NCBI GenBank assembly: GCA_018712425.1
Contig: DVHA01000233.1
Location: 1-14,250, forward strand
Reading direction: 5' to 3'
Source of the DNA: Candidatus Faecivivens stercoravium
GTDB lineage: Bacteria; Bacillota; Clostridia; Oscillospirales; Ruminococcaceae
Length of the DNA stretch: 14,250 nucleotides
Shown here: one piece after another, positions 7,685 to 13,484 of the stretch
Layout: the number at the start of each line of letters is the position of its first letter
Numbering within the stretch: position 1 is the stretch's first letter
Program-made: the position numbers and the translations under genes
Notes under the pieces: generated by a model
The model's input: only the letters and a program-made list of their open reading frames with translations
Databases searched by the model: none
Told to the model about the DNA's origin: nothing

Positions 7685-7711
7685 TAAAATAAGAAATTTT
7701 GTCTTATTTTA
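7685..7711. promoter_or_regulatory. Perfect AT-rich inverted repeat between divergent genes; candidate operator
   Basis: TAAAATAAGA at 7685-7694 and TCTTATTTTA at 7702-7711 are perfect 10-bp inverted arms around a 7-base centre. It lies between the LysR-type gene and yibE/F, outside any gene, with no gene ending on it, so a terminator role is unlikely. It contains T-N11-A arrangements as in LTTR boxes, which makes it a candidate autoregulator site, about 80-110 bp upstream of the LysR-type gene's start. The remaining intergenic stretch 7712-7818 shows nothing I can name. Confidence 0.45.
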
Positions 7712-7818
7712 GCCCGCATTTCACCAGCTTTTACAGGATTCTGCACAAGCCATCCCGGAAAGCCCGCCGCTGGCTGGGAGTAGCCTGGAAACCGGTTCCC
7801 GGGCATCCGCCCCACCGG

Positions 7819-7847
7819 TTGCCACCCGGCGGGCGCCGTGGTATAAT
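7819..7847 (+). promoter_or_regulatory. Extended -10 promoter of the yibE/F operon
   Basis: TTGCCA (7819-7824), 17 bp, TATAAT (7842-7847) with TG at 7839-7840. Predicted start near 7854, about 49 bases before the GTG start. Confidence 0.8.
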
Positions 7848-7902
7848 GAAGGCAGCGCCGGCCGCGGGAGCCGGTGAGCCAAAGAAAGGATGAGGGGAAG
7901 CT

Positions 7903-9354
7903 GTGACAGAAAATAAAAAGCGGAAAAGGCGGGGGCTATACAGCCTCTATCTGAAAGGGGAAAAATCGACCCGGGCCGACCGGATCCTCTACTTGGTGAC
8001 GGTTGTCGTGAGCGTCGTCATCATCTGGCTGGGGTACCGGCTTGCGGTAGCGGACGGGACGGTGCTGGGGCAGGACCTCGGTGGCATCGACGCCGAGCAG
8101 TACCGGGCGCGGATTACCGAGGTGGTCTCCTCCACCGACATCCATGCCCAGTATTCCGATTCGATTGCCGAGCGGCGGACGGTCTGTTACGCGACCCTGC
8201 TGACCGGCCCGGACAAAGGCGAGCAGATCCTGGTCACCCAGGTGCAGGACACGACGACCCTGACGCTGGACGGCCCCTGTGCCGTCGGGGACGAGATGTA
8301 CGTCTACCTCGGGCAGAACGAGTACGGGGAGGACCAGTGGTTCACTTCCGGCCATGTGCGGACCGACTGGCTTCTGATGCTGGCGGTGGTGTTTGTGGCG
8401 CTGGTGGTCGCTTTCGGCGGGGTCAAGGGGGTACGGACCCTTCTCTCCCTCGGGCTCACCTGCCTCGCGATCTTCGCGGTGCTGATCCCGCTGATTGTCG
8501 CGGGGTACAACATCTACTGGGCGGCGATCGGGGTCTGCCTGTACACCATCGTCGTGACGCTGGCGCTGGTCAGCGGCTGGCGGGTCAAGAGCCTGGCCGC
8601 CGGGATCGGCTGCGCCGGCGGGGTGCTGGTGGCGGGGCTGATTACGATTGTCAGCGAATACCGGCTCCATATGACCGGCATTGTCGACGACGATTCGATG
8701 CTTCTGATGTTCATCAATGAGGAACACCCGATCGACCTCAAGGGGATTGTCTTCGCCGCGATCATCATCGGCGCGGTCGGGGCGACGATGGACGTCGGGA
8801 TGGATATCGCCGCCTCGCTGACCGAAATCTACCACAAAAACCCGGACATCGGGATGCGGGAACTGGCCCGGTCGGGCTTCACGATCGGCCGGGATATCAT
8901 GGGGACGATGTCGAACACCCTGGTGCTGGCCTATATCGGCTCCGGGCTGCATGTGACGCTCCTCTTTATGACCTATTATGACAGCCTCGAAACGGTTTTA
9001 AACGTCGAGATGATGACCAACGAGGTGCTGCAGGCGCTGGCCGGGAGCATCGGCATCGTCTTTACCATCCCGACGACGACGCTGGCGACCGTCTTCCTCT
9101 ACGCCCTCTCCCGCCGGCGGCAGCGCCGGAAGGCGGCAAAGGCCGGGGCCGGCGGGGCGCAGCCGCTCCCGGCGGAGGCGGCGGAAACAGCGGCCGCTGA
9201 CATAGAGCCGGAAGAGCCGGCAAACCCGGAGGACGCCGTAAAAACGGCCCCTCAGCCGGCAAAACGGGTTTACCGCAGGCCGGAAGAGGTGCCGTTTTTA
9301 CGGGAGATGGCGGAAAAGGAGAAAAAGGATATAAAAGATACAAAGGAGGAATGA
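7903..9354 (+). CDS. YibE/F family multi-pass membrane protein
   Basis: A 483-residue membrane protein of the YibE/F-like family, whose biochemical function is not established. Seen: a basic N-terminus, one helix (about 28-48), an extracytoplasmic region (about 50-152), then about seven helices from 154 to 403, and a hydrophilic Ala/Glu/Pro-rich tail (about 404-483). The family core is clear: GATMDVGMDIAASLTEI (293-309) and GRDIMGTMSNTLVLAYIG (329-346). Start is GTG at 7903, preceded by an AGGGGAAG Shine-Dalgarno; no upstream in-frame ATG is better placed. It is followed with overlap by the SnoaL-like gene and is divergent from the LysR-type gene, which may control it. Confidence 0.92.
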   Translation: MTENKKRKRRGLYSLYLKGEKSTRADRILYLVTVVVSVVIIWLGYRLAVADGTVLGQDLGGIDAEQYRARITEVVSSTDIHAQYSDSIAERRTVCYATLLTGPDKGEQILVTQVQDTTTLTLDGPCAVGDEMYVYLGQNEYGEDQWFTSGHVRTDWLLMLAVVFVALVVAFGGVKGVRTLLSLGLTCLAIFAVLIPLIVAGYNIYWAAIGVCLYTIVVTLALVSGWRVKSLAAGIGCAGGVLVAGLITIVSEYRLHMTGIVDDDSMLLMFINEEHPIDLKGIVFAAIIIGAVGATMDVGMDIAASLTEIYHKNPDIGMRELARSGFTIGRDIMGTMSNTLVLAYIGSGLHVTLLFMTYYDSLETVLNVEMMTNEVLQALAGSIGIVFTIPTTTLATVFLYALSRRRQRRKAAKAGAGGAQPLPAEAAETAAADIEPEEPANPEDAVKTAPQPAKRVYRRPEEVPFLREMAEKEKKDIKDTKEE

Positions 9355-9356
9355 TG

Positions 9357-9776
9357 ATGGAAAAACGGGAAGAGGTTATCCGCCGGTGGTTTTCGATGTG
9401 GCTGGAAGCAAAAGACAGCGGCATCGAGGAGATTTTCGCCCCGGACGCCGTCTACATCGAAAGCTGGGGGCCGGAATACCACGGCGCGGCGCTCATCCGG
9501 CACTGGTTCACCGAATGGAACACCCGCGGAAGGGTGCTGCGGTGGGATATCCGGCAGTTTTTCCACAAGGGGGACCAGACGGTCGTCCAGTGGGACTTTG
9601 AAAACCGGATGGGGGACGGTAAAGTCGAGTCCTTTGAAGGGATGAGCCTCGTCCGCTGGGACGCGGAGGGGAAGATCGCCTTTTTGCAGGAATTCGGCTG
9701 CAACCGGGACCGGTATAATCCTTATGCGGACGGGGATACGCCCCGGTTCCGGGAGGGACAGGCAATGTGGTTTTAA
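9357..9776 (+). CDS. SnoaL/NTF2-like domain protein
   Basis: A small soluble protein of 139 residues from the ATG at 9357. Its pattern fits the NTF2/SnoaL alpha+beta barrel: an N-terminal amphipathic helix (EEVIRRWFSMWLEAK), FAPDAVYIESWGPEYHG, AALIRHWFTEW, then three long strands (RVLRWDIRQFFHKGDQTVVQWDFEN, FEGMSLVRWDAEGKIAFLQEFGC). Such proteins are ketosteroid-isomerase-like enzymes or ligand binders; no function is assigned. Three consecutive ATGs (9351, 9354, 9357) overlap or abut the yibE/F stop at 9352-9354; the AGGAGG at 9344-9349 is 7 bases from the third and only 1 from the first, so I chose 9357. Translational coupling with yibE/F is likely. Confidence 0.82.
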   Translation: MEKREEVIRRWFSMWLEAKDSGIEEIFAPDAVYIESWGPEYHGAALIRHWFTEWNTRGRVLRWDIRQFFHKGDQTVVQWDFENRMGDGKVESFEGMSLVRWDAEGKIAFLQEFGCNRDRYNPYADGDTPRFREGQAMWF

Positions 9777-9822
9777 AAATGGCTGTATGCTCTGGTTGTG
9801 GATAAGGCCTTTAGATAACAGC

Positions 9823-9852
9823 AAAGGACGGTGGGTTTTCCCACCGTCCTTT
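9823..9852 (+). terminator. Terminator of the yibE/F-SnoaL operon and left arm of the intergenic element
   Basis: A perfect 13-bp hairpin, AAAGGACGGTGGG (9823-9835), TTTT loop, CCCACCGTCCTTT (9840-9852). It lies 46 bases after the SnoaL-like stop. Nearly the same hairpin occurs at 10100-10130 in inverted orientation. Confidence 0.85.
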
Positions 9853-10062
9853 CAGCTAGTCGAAAAAGTCTTTTTTGAGTATTTTTTGTGTGCTGCGCAC
9901 CCTTCGTTATCAGTGGCAAAGCTGTGGTTAGCTTCGGCAATACGGAAAGTGATCACCTGGGAAAGGGCTCTGCCCTCTCCACTCCCGCGATTTTTTGAAA
10001 AAAATCGAGTAAAACTTTTAATTCTGCGCACGTTTCTTCGTAATTCCCACGCCAGCGCCGAT
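9853..10062. repeat. Dispersed repeat, copy 2 (SnoaL-kinase intergenic)
   Basis: Matches 4751-4961 in the same orientation. The hairpin at 9960-9980 keeps pairing despite changes: the G-C pair at copy-1 positions 4862/4874 is an A-T pair here, a double compensatory substitution, while the next pair (4861/4875) has become A-C. The AAGCTG/CAGCTT hairpin is AAGCTG/TAGCTT here, which keeps a G-U pair. GTGC/GCAC and CGATTTTTT/AAAAAATCG are unchanged. Open frames crossing the copy are not coding (see rejected items). Confidence 0.85.
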
Positions 10063-10099
10063 TCCCGCGTTTCCGCCAAACCAGTTTTTCGACAGGCTA

Positions 10100-10130
10100 A
10101 AAGGATGGTGGTGCTCTCCCACCGTCCTTT
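10100..10130 (-). terminator. Terminator of the LRR-HTH-kinase operon and right arm of the intergenic element
   Basis: On the minus strand a 12-bp stem (AAAGGACGGTGG / CCACCATCCTTT, one G-T pair) followed by a short TTTT run, starting 5 bases beyond the kinase stop. It is the inverted near-copy of the hairpin at 9823-9852. Confidence 0.75.
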
Positions 10131-10135
10131 AAACC

Positions 10136-10879
10136 CTAAAACCTTTCTAACGCCCGCTTCAGCTTTTCCGCCGACTCAAACCGCTCGGCGGCATTGACCC
10201 GGATACAGCGGCGGACAATCCGACCGAGCTTCCCCCGGCAGAGGGCCTGGGAGGGATGCTGCCCGGTCATCAGGATGTTTAAAAGCACCCCGGCGGCATA
10301 GATATCCGTCCGCTCGTCGGTCTGGGCGACGCCAAACTGTTCGGGGGCCGCATAGGGGGCGGTGCCGAGGCAGACAGTGTCGGCGCTGCCGGGCAGGGCG
10401 GGATGCCTGACCCGGGCGGCAGTCAGGTCGATCAGCTTGAGCGTCCCGCTGCCCGCCTGGAGGATGACGTTTTCCGGCTTGATATCCCGGTGGATGATTC
10501 CGCGGCTGTGGAGGCATCCCATCGCGTCGCAGAGGGCAGCCCCCAGCTGCCGGACCTTGGCGGCGTCCCCCTTGACCGTTTCCAGCCGGTCGGACAGCAG
10601 CGGCCCTTCGATATACTCTTCCAGAACCAGGAGCGCCCCGTCCCCTTCCGCCGCTTCATACACCTGCGGGAGGTTTTTCTGCCGCATCCCCAGCAGCCGC
10701 CGGTAAACCTCCCCTTCCCCCTGGCAGCGGCGGAGGATAATCCGGCGGCCGAGGGTCCTGTGCTGCCAGAGGCTCACCTCCCCCGTCTCCTTCTGGGAGA
10801 GGAGCTCCAGGAGGTCGTATTCCCGCATCAGGCAGTCCTCAATCCAGGCGGCCGGGCTTACATCCATCCCCGCGCTCAT
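10136..10879 (-). CDS. Compact Ser/Thr protein kinase, atypical ATP-binding residues
   Basis: A 247-residue soluble eukaryotic-type (Hanks) kinase with no membrane segment or PASTA/sensor domain. Seen: HRDIKPENVIL catalytic loop (130-140; Asp132, Lys134, Asn137), LIDLTAA at the DFG position (Asp151 kept, FG replaced by LT), GTAPYAAPEQF (172-182), TDIYAAG (191-197) and a lobe-C ending ERFESAEKLKRAL. In lobe N there is no clear GxGxxG loop (LLSQKETGEVSLWQH, 26-40), and the place of the ATP-binding VAIK lysine reads IILRR, so Arg50 or Arg51 stands for Lys; a candidate partner Glu57 is present. It is probably a folded kinase, but activity is uncertain. Its ATG overlaps the stop of the HTH gene (ATGA), so it is likely translated by coupling; last gene of the operon. 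Confidence 0.9.
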   Translation of the reverse strand: MSAGMDVSPAAWIEDCLMREYDLLELLSQKETGEVSLWQHRTLGRRIILRRCQGEGEVYRRLLGMRQKNLPQVYEAAEGDGALLVLEEYIEGPLLSDRLETVKGDAAKVRQLGAALCDAMGCLHSRGIIHRDIKPENVILQAGSGTLKLIDLTAARVRHPALPGSADTVCLGTAPYAAPEQFGVAQTDERTDIYAAGVLLNILMTGQHPSQALCRGKLGRIVRRCIRVNAAERFESAEKLKRALERF

Positions 10880-11322
10880 CGCTGCATCCCCGGGAGCTGC
10901 TGCTGGCGGAGCATCTCGTCCAGCTCGATGACGGTCTTGTGCCGTTTGGCCGCGAACAGGATGACGCTGTCCCGGCGGCTGCGGGGGTAAAGGGGCGGGT
11001 AACCGGTGTGCTTGAGGAGGAGGGAGATCTCCTGCGGCTCCATCTCGAGGGCAAAACAGAGGCAGATGACGCTGTCCCGGGAGGGGACTTTCTTCCCGGA
11101 GAAGATTTCATAGACGTACACCCGGCTGAGGCCGGAACGGAGGGCAGCTTCCGCCCGGGTCAGCTCTAACGCATCAAGCCGTTTTTTCAGCTCGTCCGCC
11201 AGCGTCGTGTCCACCATCTGCCCGTCGTTTTTTTCCAGGTACCGGTCCAGCCGTTCGGTCTGCATCAGCTCCCGCATCAGGTTGCCCGTGGTTTTGGGCC
11301 TGGGCCCGTTTCCGTTTTTCAT
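10876..11322 (-). CDS. XRE-type helix-turn-helix protein, kinase partner
   Basis: A 148-residue protein. The first 40 residues are polar and unassigned; residues 42-102 (LADELKKRLDALELTRAEAALRSG, then SRVYVYEIFSGKKVPSRDSVICLCFALEM) read as a Cro/C1-type HTH, and 103-148 is a basic/acidic tail. It probably binds DNA, perhaps the operon promoter; targets are unknown. The open frame extends upstream to 11637, but that part overlaps the LRR gene and is low-complexity Gly/Arg/Pro. The ATG at 11322 overlaps the LRR stop as ATGA and has GGAGGG upstream, so it is the likely start. It also overlaps the kinase start as ATGA. The strict linkage suggests it is a substrate or output of the kinase (inference). 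Confidence 0.85.
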   Translation of the reverse strand: MKNGNGPRPKTTGNLMRELMQTERLDRYLEKNDGQMVDTTLADELKKRLDALELTRAEAALRSGLSRVYVYEIFSGKKVPSRDSVICLCFALEMEPQEISLLLKHTGYPPLYPRSRRDSVILFAAKRHKTVIELDEMLRQQQLPGMQR

Positions 11323-12548
11323 TCCGTTCCCTCCACAATACAGGGGATCCCGTTCGCCTGGCAGAAATCTGTAACCGCCTGGTTTTCCGGGGTGTAAAAG
11401 ACGGGATTCTGGAGGGCACCGTATAAGACCATCGAGTCGATCAGGGTGATGGTCGACGGGAGATGCACCTCCTCCAGCCGTTCCACCTCTTTGAAGAGGA
11501 AGGTGGGCAGCTGCTCCACCCCTTCGGGGATGGTCACCGACCGAAGGTTTTTCGCCTGCAAAAAGGCGTTGCCTTCCAATGCCGTCACCCCTTCCGGGAT
11601 TGTGAAGCTCTCCCCTTCTTTGCTGGCGGGGTAGCAAAGGAGGGTGGAGCCGTCCTTGGTATAGAGGATGCCGTCTTCGGATTTATAGGCGGGGTTAGCC
11701 GGGTCGACCGTAATCTCCCGGAGGGAAGGGCAATAGCCAAAGGTGCAGAAGAGCTCGGTGATCCCGGCCGGGACCGAAACCGATTCAAGATAAGGGTTCC
11801 CCTGAAAAGCCCAGTACATGACCATCGTCACGTTTTCCGGGATGGCGTAGGAGGCCCCTTCCTTCCCGGCCGGGTAATCGCAGAGGGCAGACCTGTCGGC
11901 CGTGAAAAGGATGCCGTCCTCAACCGTATAATAGGGGCTTTCCGGGTCGACAAGGTGTCCTTCCAGCGAGGTGCATCTCCCGAATGCTTCCGAGTCAATA
12001 CGGGAAACCGACGCGGGGATCTCGATCCGGGAAAGGGCGGTGCAGCCGCTGAAGGCGAGGGAATAGATGCTTTCAAGGGTGTCCGGGAGGATTACCTCGG
12101 CCACCGTCTCGTTGCCCATAAAGGCGGCCTGGCCGATGGCAGTGACGCCCGCCGGGACCCGGACCGTTGCGTCGGAGCCGTTATAGCGCACCAGCATCCC
12201 GTCTTCCACCTCAAATTCCGCCGCGTCCGCATCCGGGTCCCCGGCATCCCCGTCGGGGGTAAAATAATACCCGCCGGTATCGGCTTCCTGGTACTGGCCG
12301 GGGGTGCCCCGGGAAGCACGGGAGGAATCGGCTGCGGTATCGGCGACCGCGACCGGATGGACGGCGCAGGCAATCCCGGCGGTACAGGCTGCCGCCGCCA
12401 GCAGCACCGCCGCCAGAACGCCGCCCCGCTTCCGGCGCCCGGGGGACGGAAACGGCTGGTAGTCGGCCTCCGGCTGGAGGCTTTTCATACAGTGTAGGCA
12501 GTAGTGCGCCCCTTCCGGGAGTTCCCTGCCGCAGTGTGGGCAATTCAT
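11319..12548 (-). CDS. Zinc-ribbon, single-TM, BspA-like leucine-rich-repeat surface protein
   Basis: A 409-residue protein with three parts. Residues 1-22 hold a CX2C-X10-CX2C zinc ribbon (Cys3, 6, 17, 20), expected in the cytoplasm. Residues 42-64 form one membrane helix after basic residues GRRKRGG. From about 111 to 409 there are BspA/LRR_5-type repeats (IPASVSRIDSEAFGRCTSL, IPEGVTALEGNAFLQAKNL, IPEGVEQLPTFLFKEVERL), expected outside; repeats of this kind often mediate binding. A 42-residue unit beginning VDPESPYYTVEDGIL (200-241) recurs at 281-322 (VDPANPAYKSEDGIL). The linker at 65-110 is acidic. The ATG at 12548 has an upstream AAGGAGAAGGA Shine-Dalgarno. First gene of the operon; a receptor role for the kinase/HTH pair is inferred. 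Confidence 0.9.
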   Translation of the reverse strand: MNCPHCGRELPEGAHYCLHCMKSLQPEADYQPFPSPGRRKRGGVLAAVLLAAAACTAGIACAVHPVAVADTAADSSRASRGTPGQYQEADTGGYYFTPDGDAGDPDADAAEFEVEDGMLVRYNGSDATVRVPAGVTAIGQAAFMGNETVAEVILPDTLESIYSLAFSGCTALSRIEIPASVSRIDSEAFGRCTSLEGHLVDPESPYYTVEDGILFTADRSALCDYPAGKEGASYAIPENVTMVMYWAFQGNPYLESVSVPAGITELFCTFGYCPSLREITVDPANPAYKSEDGILYTKDGSTLLCYPASKEGESFTIPEGVTALEGNAFLQAKNLRSVTIPEGVEQLPTFLFKEVERLEEVHLPSTITLIDSMVLYGALQNPVFYTPENQAVTDFCQANGIPCIVEGTE

Positions 12549-12579
12549 GCTGCAATCCTTCTCCTTGTCAGTTTGTATG

Positions 12580-12594
12580 CCGCTAAACCAGCGG
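12580..12594 (-). other. Leader hairpin of the LRR-HTH-kinase operon
   Basis: CCGCT/AGCGG inverted repeat with a 5-base loop in the 5' leader, between the predicted start near 12612 and the Shine-Dalgarno. No U-run follows; function unknown. Confidence 0.3.
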
Positions 12595-12618
12595 ATAAAA
12601 GCAATGTCTATTTATATA

Positions 12619-12647
12619 ATTATACCAGAATTAAAAACGAAAATCAA
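12619..12647 (-). promoter_or_regulatory. Extended -10 promoter of the LRR-HTH-kinase operon
   Basis: On the minus strand TTGATT (12647-12642), 17 bp, TATAAT (12624-12619) with TG one base upstream of the -10. Predicted start near 12612, about 64 bases before the ATG. Confidence 0.82.
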
Positions 12648-12710
12648 TTGCCCGAAAGGGGCCTGAAAAGAATGGAAAAGGTGAATTCCGGATAAAACCG
12701 CATTTTGATC

Positions 12711-12739
12711 TTTGCAAATCGCAAAAAAGCTGATATAAT
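12711..12739 (+). promoter_or_regulatory. Extended -10 promoter of the sigma-factor operon
   Basis: TATAAT (12734-12739) with TGA directly upstream (extended -10); the -35 at 17 bp, TTTGCA (12711-12716), is weak. Predicted start near 12746, giving a leader of about 200 bases. A start for an ECF-type promoter further down (GGAAC at 12836-12840) was considered, but no matching -10 is clear. Confidence 0.65.
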
Positions 12740-12751
12740 GAATATGGATTG

Positions 12752-12795
12752 GGTTTCTGGAACAAGGCCCGGGGCCCGTCCAGGAACCAGTTTTT
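12752..12795 (+). terminator. Terminator-like hairpin in the sigma-factor leader (possible attenuator)
   Basis: GGTTTCTGGA (12752-12761) pairs with TCCAGGAACC (12779-12788, one G-T pair); the loop contains GGCCC/GGGCC which can pair further; AG and five T (12791-12795) follow. It begins within about 10 bases of the predicted start. No plus-strand gene ends upstream, so it would act on the sigma operon's own transcript. The rest of the leader (12796-12935) has a small GGGT/ACCC hairpin near 12872-12885 and no recognised riboswitch. Confidence 0.5.
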
Positions 12796-12946
12796 CCCAA
12801 AAAATTTTTCCAAATCAAATGCAACAGATGCGCCCGGAACGGACACTATATAAACGAGAAGGATAAACTGCGGGTATAAAGACCCACCGTTATGCCGGGT
12901 CCGTTTCCCCTGGACGCCATCTGAGACCCGAAAGCGAGGTGAGGAT

Positions 12947-13459
12947 GTGCCGGCCAACCGAGACCTGGTCGCAGCGGCGCGCGCGGGTGACAAGGAAGCC
13001 TTTGGAGCCCTTTACGCCGCGATTTACACCGACCTTTACAAATTCGCCTATTACCTGCTGAAAAACGAGGAGGACGCCAAAGACGCTGTCAGCGACGCGG
13101 TTATGGACGCCTACGCCGGCATATCCAAGCTGCGGTCGGAAGAAGCCTTTAAGTCCTGGATGTTCCAGATCCTCTCGGCCAAATGCAAGCGCAAGCTCAA
13201 AGAGTACGCGACCCAAGGGCACAATTCCCCCCTGGAGGACGCCGAAGACCTGGCCGTCAGCGGCAAGGAAGAGTCCCTCGAACTGAAAAGCGCCTTTGAA
13301 TCTTTGTCGGACGAAGAGCGTACCATTATTTCGATGAACGTCTTCGGCGGGTACGACAGCGGCGAAATCAGCAAGATACTTAAAATGAACCGAAATACCG
13401 TCCGCTCCAAGCAGTCGAGGGCCCTTTCCAAGCTCAAATCGCTGCTGGGCGGCCATTAA
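12947..13459 (+). CDS. ECF-type RNA polymerase sigma factor
   Basis: A 170-residue sigma-70 family protein of group 4 size with only regions 2 and 4. Region 2 (about 6-82): LVAAARAGDKEAFGALYAAIYTDLYKFAYYLL, then NEEDAKDAVSDAVMDAYAGI and the FKSWMFQIL core. Region 4 (about 118-168): LSDEERTIISMNVFGGYDSGEISKIL and MNRNTVRSKQSRALSKLKSLL, the -35-binding HTH. Start is GTG at 12947 with GAGGTG five bases upstream; the nearby ATG at 12945 is in another frame. The next gene starts 25 bases after the stop and has an anti-sigma-like N-terminus, which fits a sigma/anti-sigma pair that responds to an envelope signal. The regulon is unknown. Confidence 0.92.
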   Translation: MPANRDLVAAARAGDKEAFGALYAAIYTDLYKFAYYLLKNEEDAKDAVSDAVMDAYAGISKLRSEEAFKSWMFQILSAKCKRKLKEYATQGHNSPLEDAEDLAVSGKEESLELKSAFESLSDEERTIISMNVFGGYDSGEISKILKMNRNTVRSKQSRALSKLKSLLGGH

Positions 13460-13484
13460 TCCCGGAGGAAAGGAGGATAGCCCT

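Larger units (their letters stand above)
9823..10130. mobile_element. MITE-like element with long terminal inverted repeats (putative)
   Basis: The 308-bp interval lies between the convergent SnoaL-like and kinase genes. Its ends are inverted repeats: reading inward, both begin AAAGGACGGTGGG, then a loop, then a CCACC(G/A)TCCTTT arm, then (C/T)AGC(T/C)(A/T)GTCGAAAAA, together about 45 bp per end (left 9823-9866, right 10086-10130) with few mismatches and one 1-base gap. Between them lies repeat copy 2. No transposase or clear target-site duplication was seen. A non-mobile reading, two similar terminators for convergent genes with a repeat between them, is also possible. Bases 9777-9822 before it show nothing recognisable. 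Confidence 0.5.

Noticed and set aside
9839..10130. CCCACCGTCCTTT direct repeat flanking copy 2 as a target-site duplication
   Set aside because: Both occurrences are arms of the two terminator hairpins and belong to the inverted-repeat ends, so the direct repeat follows from hairpin symmetry and is not independent evidence of insertion.
9724..10197. 157-residue plus-strand open frame over repeat copy 2
   Set aside because: It begins inside the SnoaL-like gene, crosses two terminator hairpins and ends inside the kinase gene on the other strand; no Shine-Dalgarno or family signal.
11323..11637. 105-codon N-terminal extension of the HTH protein
   Set aside because: Overlaps the LRR coding sequence, is low-complexity, and the ATGA junction with GGAGGG gives a better start.
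12836..12863. Possible ECF-type promoter (GGAAC) for sigma autoregulation
   Set aside because: The -35-like GGAAC is present, but no recognisable ECF -10 lies 16-17 bases downstream.
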